From Cladorhizidae sp. MBARI D1340-BT2 (Eukaryota; Porifera; Demospongiae; Poecilosclerida; Cladorhizidae), in assembly GCA_028752905.1 (NCBI GenBank), contig JAQNBH010000009.1, positions 30,671,442 through 30,735,441 of the forward strand: DNA of 64,000 nucleotides, given 5' to 3'. Numbering within the stretch: position 1 is the first letter of the stretch; every line of letters starts with the position of its first letter. The translations under genes and the position numbers were made by a program. Of this stretch, positions 45,540-56,384 are shown piece by piece. Under the pieces are notes generated by a model that worked only from the letters and a program-made list of their open reading frames with translations, searched no databases and was not told where the DNA came from.

Positions 45540-47263
45540 ACCTATTAGCAGACACATGCTATCACAAACCTTCCAATCTTGAAAAGTAGTTGCTAGAAAT
45601 CAAGTGCCTCTTTTTGCACTGATTGAAAGCTGCATTACACTCCCACTGGTATACATCATTAGGACCCAAAAAATGAAAGAATATGTGTGCACCATATAAT
45701 AAATGAAAATCGGCCTAGCATTGTAATTAATGGTTCTATTTGCAGTACTTTCTATGCACTAGACATCTGTATGGTATTGTCCTCAGCATCAGAAATGCTG
45801 GTTGTTTGAAATGACATGCACCTGTCAGTTAGCTTTACTGAGTGCATCATCAATTACTATAATATGGCAGTAACTATGGACTAGTTTACCAAAACCAAAG
45901 AAAATACATGAGGAGCGACATCCCCACCAACATGTGCATAAATTCATTGATGAAGGACTACGAATAAGTATTAATTATTGCCAGGTATAGTTGTAGCTCT
46001 TTAAATAAAAAATCTCAGAATAAAATATAATAATATGTATGTCAAATAAAATAGATAAAATAATCTAATAGCAGCAGCAGTAGTATCAAAATAAGCTTCC
46101 ATAAATATAAACAATTTAACACATGATTTAAAACAATTTAACCTATAATATTCATCTAATACACTAAAACAGTATTAATTATTAGCAAGGTTTCCTTATC
46201 ATCAGAATTTCTGGTTATCTCACATGAGCGATACTTGATATTGGTCATAAGATTTTTGCACTGTTTTACAAGCAGATCTGTGACAACATCACTCAAAATG
46301 CTGCCGTGTATATATAATGGTGATGTTAGAAGGGCACCAAGACTGGAATGTACTTAGTAAAAAATGCTCTACTTTCAAAGTGCCAGTAAATTATCCTCCA
46401 AAGCCCCCATGCAAAAAAAAAGGTAAAGGTTTGAGTACATTCATGGTATCATTATTAACTGTTTGCAGTCCCAACCGTTTGACACAGATTTTATGGCTGC
46501 CTACTTAGACATGCTACCAATTGATATCTCAGGCAATGACTTCCAGAGCTATGTGAGAGGAAATTTTTGTAGAGCAACAGATCTTAAGCAGACACTTCAC
46601 TGAATATGCATCTAGCAGTAGCAATCCATTGACCTTTCAAAGAACAAACTACCTCTCCTTAAAAAATTTTAGCATCGCATTTGTTCAGCCTCTCCCCCAC
46701 ACTCACTTTCAACTCCTCTTACTCCAATTCGATTGGTTCCTAATTTCACAGAATATTCTTGTATATCAAAACATGAAAACATTAATTAATGATGATCTGG
46801 CTTTTACAGTGTTTCCTTGTGAATATCTACCTGTATTTCGAGACAAGATGAAAATTACTTAAAAAAACAGTTCATCACATAATCTATTGCTCTCAACAAA
46901 CTTTCAGTTGACAAATATATAATTAAGATAATTGGTTTAGCTACCTAATCACTAGCATAAGTATTCTATTAAAGCAAGCTACTTACAATTATCATGACTG
47001 TCACGAAGAACATAGTAATTTTCGACTCACAATCAGAGTTTCTAGAAGTAATATATAGTTGGAAAATTTATAGCCCAAGCAAGTTAGGTAGTTGGCTATC
47101 TAACACTGATCAGTTCGATCATCTAACTGTCTGTGATGTTAAAAGAGCAGGATGCATCAAAAGCATATTGCTGGCTACCACTCCCTTCTTGGCTCTAATT
47201 CTTGTAGAAGAACGAATGTGACCTTATTATGCACCAAGTTGCCTACACACGAGCATTTGACAA
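45540..47263 (-). repeat. Dispersed repeat R1, copy d, uninterrupted
   Basis: 45540-46331 is the reverse of 17922-18700, and 46337-47263 matches 16723-17395 directly. Here the two parts join through GGGCA (46332-46336), the single copy of the 5-bp target seen duplicated at the LTR site. ORFs in it (46317-46508, 46629-46862, 46994-47221) are not conserved in the other copy and are not taken as genes. Confidence 0.88.
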
Positions 47264-47264
47264 G

Positions 47265-47885
47265 ATTAGGGCTTGGACAAAGGATAGGTTTAGTGCTTGG
47301 ACCCTGACTACGGTTAGGTGTGGACCAAGACTAGGTTTAGGGTTTGGACATTGACCAGGGTTGGGCTTGGAGAAAGGCTAGGGTTAGGGGTTGGATATAT
47401 ACACAGGATTAAGGCTTGACAAAGTCTAGGGTTAGGGGTTGGACATTGACCAGGGTTAGCGCTTGGACAAAGGCTAGTGTTAGGGGTTGGACATTGACTA
47501 GGGTTAGTGCTTGGACAAAGGCTAGGGTTAGGTGTTGTACATTGACCAGGTTTAGTTCTAGGACAAAGGCTAGGGTTAGGGGTTGAATCTTGACCAGGGT
47601 TAGGGCTTGGACAAAAGAGGGTTAGGGGCTGGACATTGACCAGGGTTAGGGCTAGGACAAAGGCTAGGGTTAGGGGGTGGAAATTGACCAGGGTTAAGTC
47701 TTTGACAAAGGGTAAAAAGTGTAGGTTTAGGGGTGGGACATTGACTAGGGTTAGGGCTTTGACAATGACTCGAGTTCGTGCTTGGTCAATGACTTGTACA
47801 GGTTAGGGCTTGGACGATGACTAGGATTAGGCTTGGACCATGACCTGGGTTATGGTTTGGACAATGACTATGGTTAGAGATTAGG
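47265..47885. repeat. Minisatellite rich in GGTTAGGG
   Basis: Roughly ten degenerate units of about 55-65 bp are built from GACAAAGGCTAGGGTTAGGG, GTTGGACATTGACCAGGGTT and AGGGCTTG. The metazoan telomere word TTAGGG recurs, but always inside the longer unit and never as a pure (TTAGGG)n array. Confidence 0.88.
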
Positions 47886-48224
47886 GTGTAATGAAACAAA
47901 GCTGCCTGAGACTGTAGCCAGGAAGGTAGGCTGGTATAGAAACAAAGCTGCTGCTTGACTTATAGCTTCAAACTGATAGACATTCCCCAAATACATACAC
48001 TATCTAGCCTTCAAGTAAAACTATTTTAGCAGCTGGCATTCAGGAAGTTACAAGATCTGTTAAGAAGTACGTAGTTCACTAGGTTCCTTTCTGTGTGCTA
48101 CAGGCATCCCTTTTAGGGAAGAACTGGTGAATATGAATCTACATCCCTTCTGTAAAGACTAGTAGGAAGCTGGGGAGTGTGGAAGTTAGATGCAACAATG
48201 TTTTGCTAGACTTTACTAGAACAG
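47886..48224. other. No recognisable gene
   Basis: This noncoding sequence lies between the minisatellite and the coding remnant. No promoter or upstream exon for that remnant was identified. Confidence 0.4.
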
Positions 48225-49533
48225 CTGGGGAGTGCACGACCTTGGGAAATGTGTTCCTGTTTCGTCCTTCATTGATGAAGTGACCTGTGACGCCACTTCC
48301 AAGAAGTGCATGACACGAGAATGCTCAACCTGTGTGGATCTGATTGATGAGTTTACACCACAAAGCAGCTCAGGGACCTTGCAGTACTACCAGTGGAAGT
48401 GTACGGATAGCCGAATTGAGAAGGTAGACATGACTGATACAGTGGATGCAGTTTTTAATGAGCTGAAGAAACAGCTGAGTACCTTCCTACTCCGTACCTT
48501 TTTTTAAGAGAGAGCAAGAAGCTTCGTTTGACTCCTTGAAGAACTCCTGTGATGGTAAATCCATTGTTTTGTAAGTCGATTTCTCTAAAAATGTGACAGA
48601 AAGAAGTACAGGCAGCCCATTGGCACCACGCTAAGGCAACCATCTTCACCACTCACACTTGGATCAACAATGCCACAAATTTCAGTATGGTAGTAATTTC
48701 AGATGACCTCGACCACACAAAATACAGCATTTTCGTTTTCATGTCAGAGTATATTTTACGATGTCTCCGAGCAAGCATAGAAACCGTCAATGTTTTCAGC
48801 GATGGTCCAACTTCTCAGTTTAAGCAGAGGTTCTTCTTTTCAAATCTCCACTACTGGGAGCAAGACCATGACATCTCTATCAGTTGGAATTTTTTGGCTA
48901 CATCTCATGGAAAAGGTGTCGTAGATGGGATTGGAGGGAAAGTAAAGAGGGCAGTTTGGAGACACATTCGGTCTGAGAGAAGTCATATCAACACTCTGCA
49001 AGAGTATTGAGTACTCGCCAAACAGCTTTGCCCAAATATTCAAGTTGAATTTGTTGCCAAGAGTGAGATTGATCAACAATCTGCATTTCTGGATGCCAAA
49101 TGGGAAGGAGTGATGGCAATTGTATTCAAGCTTCTGGTGCAGATGAGGTCAAAGTAGCCGATACTTGCAATGAGATAGAGAAATGTTTCCGAGTTTGTCG
49201 AATCCTAACACCAATGATGTCACTGCTCCGACCAATTCAACAATTCAACAGGATTGTTCATACGAAGACGATGCCCGGCTTCAGCTACCAGCACTGAACT
49301 TGACAATTGGATTGTGGGTTGTAATGGAGTATGATGGTAAAGAGTTTCCAGGGAAGGTGACCTGTATAGAGGATTCTGATGTTGAAGTAAACGTCATGCA
49401 TAGAAGTGAAAATCCTTGGAAGTGGCCTAGACCTGAAGACAAAATCTTCTACTCAAGAAACAAAATTGTACGTATCATTAACCCACCGAGTGTTGCAGGC
49501 AATCGAGGACTGTTTGCATTTGAAGACATTTAG
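48225..49533 (+). pseudogene. Uncharacterised multi-copy family, possible DDE-type transposase
   Basis: A chain of open pieces reads as one protein. A Cys-rich start (VTCDATSKKCMTRECSTC) is followed by LQYYQWKCTDSRIEKVDMTD and a VDFSKNV-like stretch. Then come MVVISDDLDHTKYSIFVFMS, VFSDGPTSQFKQRFFFSNL, ISWNFLATSHGKGVVDGIGG and KVKRAVWRHIRSERSHI. The C-terminal piece has LWVVMEYDGKEFPGKVTC, then WKWPRPEDKIFYS. I know this arrangement from uncharacterised proteins found in many copies in cnidarian, arthropod and other invertebrate genomes. I know no assigned name. The Asp in the VDFS, FSDG and HGKG-VVDG stretches fit an RNase H-like nuclease, which would suggest a transposase; that is inference. 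Breaks: frameshift in the T run near 48500, TAA near 48574, frameshift near 48605, stop at 49008-49010, frameshift near 49150. Confidence 0.65.
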
Positions 49534-50620
49534 CATCTGTTTATGTTATGCTTACAAGTACTTGCTTTGTCTAATAGTGCCTAGCAATGCTCAGACTTCA
49601 TTAATACTATCCATAAACACACATGTACGTCCGTCACGGGTTTTGTGTACGTCCATCACAAAGTTTAATGAGGATTAATTTGATTATACAATATTCAACA
49701 GTTAGGCTTTGGGTATTAAACATTACTTCTATGCCAACATTTATAAAACCAAGAACAATATCCCTGTTAACTGCACAGAACATTCCTACCCTATAATTTC
49801 TCATTTTTCTGCGTTCGTCCATCACAGCCCTTTAACGAGGCTTAACCCCTCCCCTGTACTATGGAAGTGAAAATAATTTGACTAATGTCTAGCCAGGGTC
49901 AAGCCTTGCTGTGCTATGTATTGTATACAGATTTACCATTTCTGAAACTAGCTACAGCTCAATTTGTTGTCTGAATTGTACGTACGTCACATCGGAAGTG
50001 CCCAATAGCATTTCTCTTCCAATTTCCCCCCCCCCTTTTTTCCCTTAAATTATTGACCCTTGGACTTCATGATTCGGATACACAATTTTTTAAATATATC
50101 ATTGTGATAACCAATCATAATAACTTGGAGTTTATTCAATGTAATTTAGTCATAAGATTTTTCTCTCTACAGTTTGTATATGCTATAATATATCTATATT
50201 TCTATATTTAAATATTTATAAAAGAGGCCCCCCCCCTAATAATTCCTAGATTTGCCCCTGAATTGTAATAGGGCTTCCTCTAGCCACTGGTGCTAATTTC
50301 AGCTCTCTAGCACTTGACAAACTGGAGGGACTTGTTGCCAAATCAGGCACTCTGGGTTTTAAGGTACGCTCACTTTCTATGTATTGTTATACCTATGGAA
50401 AATAGTTTTGAACCAAAAGAGAGCACACAGAGAGACCTATCTTTTTAACTAATATCAGGTCCATGCCATAAAGTGCACAGAATCTATTCAGCTATAAAGT
50501 GGAAACTACCATAAGTATTTTTTTGGTGCCTACTATTATTTTAATGTTATCCTTCTCCCTCAAGCTCGGTACCAGACATGCCAACCTAGACTGGAAGCTG
50601 GAAGAAGGCTGGAAGAAGGT
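49534..50620. other. No recognisable gene
   Basis: ACGTCCGTCACG and CGTCCATCACA-like words recur near 49627-49660 and 49815-49835 without clear structure. A C-rich run lies at 50027-50040. Nothing else is recognised up to the edge of the palindrome. Confidence 0.45.
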
Positions 50621-51527
50621 TCTCAAGTGGCCCGGACTGTTTCCCACTAGTACACAAACAATAATTAACAAAAATTAAAATAAGAATAGACACTATGAAA
50701 TTCCTCCACCTCTCACCCAGGCTGGAATTCACAAAATCCGACTGTCCCAACCTCTCACCTCATGTTGGTCAGTGTTTTTCCACAACTAGCTCTCTCTATC
50801 TGTAGCTAATTTGTTCGACAATACTCACTATCCTCTCTTGACATGAATCCCACCGCTGTCACCAATGTCATAGAATCAGCCTTCTTCCAGAGCGGACACT
50901 CTAACCCTCCAGACAGATCGCTCACTCTTATGCGAAGCCTACCCTTTACTTCCCAGTCTAACCCACTGGACTGTCTCAGAGTAAGCCAAACTCTGCTAGA
51001 TTGCTGGATCCCCAAATAACAATGAATTGTTATATTACATAAAAGAGATAACTCTGCATAAAGGCAATCACAATACAGTCTCAGCCAGAAATTAATGTCT
51101 AGCTTAGCTCTTAAATTACGAGACTCTTAGTTATCTAACATTATCTTGTCTAACAGTTCCTTTTATATTATTTAAGCTATTGGCTTCGATATCATCAGGT
51201 CGCCATGGCACCATTCTCTGGCAACCAATCAGAGTGCTCCATGTCACCTTCTGATAGATCAGGTGAATTTGTCTTGATTAGTTCTGGGCACTGAATGGAG
51301 GTGGTGGTTGGTAAGTTCATAGGGCTCTGAATGGAGGTGGTCTCAGTTGGTAAGTTCTCAAGGCTCTGAATGGAGGTGGTCTCTGTTGGTAAGTTCCCAG
51401 GGCTCTGAATGGAGGTGGTCTCGGTTGGTAAGTTCTAATGGCTGGTTGGTAAGTTCTAAGGGCGTGACTGGCTATCAACAACAGCTGTTTCTGTGCGCAT
51501 CAGTCAGGGAGGTGGAATTCCCTGACA
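50621..51527 (-). repeat. LTR in left palindrome arm
   Basis: On the minus strand it starts TGTCAGGGAATTCCACCTCC at 51527. It has the same ~39-bp internal tandem repeats (51290-51440), the same TATAAAAGGAACTG region (near 51160-51180) and the same downstream part as the LTR at 56385-57240. No internal retrotransposon sequence follows; homology stops at 50621, close to where the LTR should end. Confidence 0.88.
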
Positions 51528-51904
51528 AACGTATTGGATGCAAGAGATCGTAATCATGCATTTCATACCGTAGTCCATTGCATTACCGGTTCACAATATC
51601 AGCATAATGGATTGGAAGGATGGAACACAAGCCAATGGATTGACTTGTGATAGGCCTTTACGTTGAAGAAGCCCAAAATATGTTGTTTTTATAATATTAT
51701 ATTTAAAAGCTGTACCTGTTCTTTTTTATCCCATGAGGAGCTCTTTAGAGATCGCTAACTGATTACTTAAATGTTTATTGATACGAGAAATAGCATGCTG
51801 GCATGATAACATTCCAAGGGTGCCAGGATGGGGTTCTTCTTTTCCATTCAGAGGGCCTATAACTCCGGCACACCTTCCTTTTTAATCGATGAATTAAAAA
51901 GGCT

Positions 51905-52177
51905 TTGCAAAGCCATATTGTGAACCTTTTTTACAAAGGAAACATCCTACAGGATCTTTCTACCCAAAACATAAATGAGTTTTCAGTCAAAGTAGATGGG
52001 GTTTATGAAGGATTTGGAAAAAATCACTTAATTTGGCGCTATTATTTCGGAGCAAAGAAAAAGGACCCTTCCAATTATGAGGAAAGATGGGCAGCAGACG
52101 AAGCTCTTAAAGAGGCTGGACAAGCTCTTCAAGGGGCATTTGTACCTCTCTTCCTCCTTGGATTTGAGAACTCGTAA
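51905..52177 (+). CDS. Unrecognised 90-codon ORF in palindrome arm
   Basis: The frame starts at 51905 and ends at TAA in 52175-52177. It reads KGNILQDLSTQNINEFSVKV, then HLIWRYYFGAKKKDPSNYEE, then ALKEAGQALQGAFVPLFLL. I do not recognise it. It has no signal peptide; the C-terminal stretch is mildly hydrophobic. The equivalent on the minus strand of the right arm (about 55760-56035) has frameshifts, so at most one arm could express it. The start codon context is not decisive; the frame may be a remnant of a longer gene. Confidence 0.3.
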   Translation: MQSHIVNLFYKGNILQDLSTQNINEFSVKVDGVYEGFGKNHLIWRYYFGAKKKDPSNYEERWAADEALKEAGQALQGAFVPLFLLGFENS

Positions 52178-52959
52178 GATGGACTCTCTCTCATTTTTGC
52201 CTATAGATATCGGCTTCTAGTCTGTCTTCTTTTAGATAGAGATAATCTTTATTTCCTAAGATATCGCATACAAAAAATTCTAGATATTGAGGAGGGTTTT
52301 CTATAGAAATACTTTTAGCTTTTTGCGTTACGCTCATTTATTCTCTAACACAACATTCGGTTATAAGGAGAGAAAATTAACATAAATCAGATAATCACTT
52401 TTCAGGTTGCTCTTCCACTGTCCTACCCTCAAGTGGGCACCTTATGCAAATTATTGTTCTAAACTTCCACTCAACTTTAGGGCAGCACCCACCTACAAGG
52501 AACCCTTTGAAGTAGGTATTTGGAAACTATGACAGGACTCCCCACAAAGTGTGACCCAACAACCACCAACAGCAGTCACTTAGCATGGCTACTAAGAATA
52601 GAGCTGGGTCCAAGAAGAAGGAAAAAAATGTTAATGTCAGCCAATGACTTTCAATGAAGTAATGACTTTCACAAATTTATTGAAAAGGTGCTAAATCAGT
52701 GACTGCATAATTATGTTTGTTTGCTTCTGTTACGAGCAGAAAAATATAAAATGCTAATTGACAATTTCTAATGCTGGATATTTTTATTCTTTTTTTCTTC
52801 TTTTTCCATGTCAAATATTGACATATTGATCCAATTACTGATATGTATGGACTTTAAAGTGGACTGCTCAGCACCACCCACACTTTAATAACTTGAGTTT
52901 CATCAAAGAGGCAAGTGCTAATTTTTCATAGCCATAAATACATGGTCACAAGCTTAAAG

Positions 52960-54990
52960 AGTAGAATCAGTTTAATAATGTTAAAAAGGAAGCTAATGTA
53001 CCGATTTTGACAAGAATGAGTGATTTCAGACAGTTTTTCCTCAAAACGCTGAAAAACTGCAAAATGGCGGTTAAAAAGGGGAGATTTATCACCAAAAGAG
53101 ATTATCTGTCTTTTAAGAGTAGATACAGTTCTATAATATTGAAAAGGAAGTAATATGCCAATTTGACAAGAATGAGCAGTTTTTCCTCAAACGCATAAAA
53201 ACATCCCAAAATATAGCTACTTTGGGTTAAAATTGGGAGATCTCTCACCCAAATAGAATTATTTCATTTTAAAGAGTAGAAACAATTCCATAATGTTGAA
53301 AAGGAAGCTTATGGGCCTATTTTGACAAGGGAATGAGCGATTTCACACAGTTTTTCCTCACAACGCTCAAAAACGTCCCAATTTGATCAAAATAGTGGGA
53401 AGATTTCTCACCAAAAGATAGTTTCAGTGGTTTGAAGAGTAGAAACAGTTAGATAATGTTGAAAAGGAAGCTAATGTGCCCATTTTTACATGAATGAACG
53501 ATTTCAGACCGTTTTTCCACAAAATACTCAAAAAATCCTAATTGGAGCAAAATAGAGCATCTTTCGGTTCAAAAGGTGAGATTTCTCACTAACAGATGTT
53601 TTCTGTCATTTAAAGAGTATAAAGAGTTCCACAATGTTGAAAAGGAAGCTAATGTGCCCATTTTGAGAAAAATTAGCATTTTCAGACAGTTTTTCCTCAA
53701 AACACTCAAAAATATCCTAATTGGAGCTTCTTTCGGTTAAAAAGGGGAGATTTCTCACCAAAATACGTTTTCTTTCTATCTTGAAAAGGAAGCCATCTTG
53801 ACATGAATGAGGGAGTTTTTCTCAAACCGCTCATAAACCACCCAATTGGAGCAAAATAGTGGTTAAAAAGAGATTTCTCACAAAAAGATGTTTTCTGTCT
53901 TTTATAGTGTACAAACAGTTCCATAATGTTGAAAAGGAAGCTGTGCCAATTTTGCCAACAATAACGATTTCAAAAACAGTTTTTCATCAAAATGCTCAAA
54001 AAATCCTAATTGGAGCAAAATAGAGCTTCATTCAATTAAAATTGGAAGATTTCTTGATATTTTCTGTTGTTTATAGAGTAGAAACAGTTCCATAATGTTG
54101 AAAAGGAAGCTAATGTGCCTATTTTACCATAATCTCCACTTTAAACTGAAAGAAGCACTATTTTGCTCCAATTGTAGGTTTTTAAGCATTTTAAGGTAAA
54201 ACGGACTGAAATCACTTATTGTCAAAATGGGCACATTAGCTTTCTTTTCAACATTGTGGAACTGTTACTACTCTTTAAAACTAAGAAAACCCCTTTTGGT
54301 GAGAAATCTTCCCTTTTTATCTCCAGTTGGGATATTTTTATGCGTTTTGTGCTCATTCTTTCCCTTTGTAAGCTCCAAATTGGGACATTTTTGAGCGTTT
54401 TAAGGAAAAACTGTGTGAAATCACTCATTCTGTCAAAATAGGCACAATAGCTTCCTTTTCAACATGGAACTGTTTACTCTTTAAAAGGCAGAATTGTTTT
54501 TGGAGTGAGAGATCTCCAATTTTTAACCCAAAGTAGCTCTATTTTGCTCAAATTGGGATGTTTTTATGCGTTTTGAGGAAAAACTGCTCATTCTTGTCAA
54601 AATGGGCACATTAGCTTCCTTTTCAATATTATAGAACTGTTTCTACTCTTGAAAAGACAGATAATCTCTTTTGGTGAGCAATTTCCTCTTTTTAACCAAC
54701 AGAAGCTCTATGTTACTCCAATTGGGACGTTTTTGAGCGTTTTGTGGAAAAACTGTCTGAAATCGCTCAATCTTATCAAAATGGGCACATTAGCTTCCTT
54801 TGAAACATTATAGGACTGTTACTACTCTTTAAAAGACAGAAAACATCTTTTGGTGAGAAATCTCCCCTTTTTAACTGGGAAGTTTTTCAGCGTTTTGAGG
54901 GGAAAATGTCTGAAATCGCTCATTCTTGACAGAATGGGTACATTAGCTTCCTTTTTTACATTATTAAACTTTTTCTACTCTTTAAGATTG
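52960..54990. repeat. Head-to-head tandem repeat arrays, ~150-180-bp unit
   Basis: Units carry TTGAAAAGGAAGCTAATGTG, CAGTTTTTCCTCAAAACGCT and GGGGAGATTTCTCACCAAAA in a fixed order. About eight units run one way (markers near 52979, 53140, 53293, 53456, 53636, 53781, 53928, 54098). About five run the other way (near 54230, 54443, 54605, 54783, 54937). The polarity flips within about 54123-54140. All open frames here are repeat artefacts. Confidence 0.92.
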
Positions 54991-56384
54991 TGACCATGTT
55001 TTATGGCTAGGCACTTGCCTCTTTGATGAAACTATCAAGTTATTAAAGTGTGGGTGGTGAGCAGTCCACTTTAAAGTCCATACATATCAGTATTTGTATA
55101 TAACAAAATGTCAATATTTGGCATGGAAAAAGAAGGGGAAAAAATATCCAGCATTAGAAATTGTCAATTTGCATTTTATGTTTTTCTGCTCGTAATAGAA
55201 GCAAACAAACATAATTATGCAGTCACTGATTTATCACCTTTTCAATAAATTTGTGAAAGTCATTACTTCATTGAAAGTCATTGGCTGACATAAACATTTA
55301 TTTTTTTATCTTAGGCCCAGCTCTATTCTTAATAGCCATGCTAAGTGACTGTTGTTGGTGGTTGTTGGATCACACTTCGTGGGTAGTCCTGTCATAGTTT
55401 CCAAATACCTACTTCAAAGGGTTCCTTGTAGGTGGGTGCTGCCCTAAAGTTGAGGGAAGTTTAGAACAATAATTTGCATTAGGTGCTCAATTTAGGGTAG
55501 GACAGTGGAAGAGCAACCTGAAAAGTGATTATCTGATTTATGTTAATTTTCTCTCCTTATAACCGAATGTTGTGTCTGAGAATAAATGAGCGTACCCCTC
55601 AGAGCAATAAGCTAAAAGTATTTCTATAGAAAACCCTCCTCGATATCTAGGATCTTTTGTATGCGATATCTTAGGAAATAGAGCTTATCTCTATCTAAAA
55701 GAAGACAGACTTGAAGCCGATATCTATAGGCAAAAAGGAGAGATAGTCCATCTTACGAGTTCTCAAATCCAAGGAGGAAGAGAGGGACAAATGCCCCTTG
55801 AAGAGCTTGTCCACCAAAAACAGCCTCTTTAACAGCTTCGTCTGGTGCCTTATCGAGCCATCTTTCCCCATAATTGGAAGGGTCTTTTTTCTTTGCTCCA
55901 AAATAATAGTGCAAAATAAAGTGATTTATTTCAAATCCTTCATAAACCCCCCCCGTCTACTTTGACTGAAAACTCATTTATGTTTTGGGTAGAAAGATCC
56001 TGTAGGATGTTTCCTTTGTAAAAAAGGTTCACTATATGGCTTTGCGAAGCCTTTTTAATTCATCGATTAAAAAGGAAGGTGTGCCGGAGCTATAGGCCCT
56101 CTGAATGGAAAAGAAGATCATGCCAGCATACTATTTCTCGTATCAATAAGCATTTAAGTAATCAGTTAGCGAGCTCCTCATGGGATTAAAAAAAAAGGTA
56201 CAGCTTTTAAATAAAATATTATAAAAACAACATATTTTGGGCTTCTTCAAGGTAAAGGCCTATCATAAGTCAATCCATTGGCTTGTGTTCCATCCTTCCA
56301 TCCATTATGCTGATATTGTGAGCCGGTAATGCAATGGACTATGGTATGAAATGCATGATTACGATCTCTTGCATCCAATACGTT

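Noticed and set aside
47265..47885. True interstitial telomere array
   Set aside because: TTAGGG occurs only within a longer degenerate unit; there is no pure hexamer run.
52960..54990. Short ORFs in the palindrome centre (for example 53706-53924 and 54222-54428)
   Set aside because: They recur with the tandem unit and shift frame from unit to unit.
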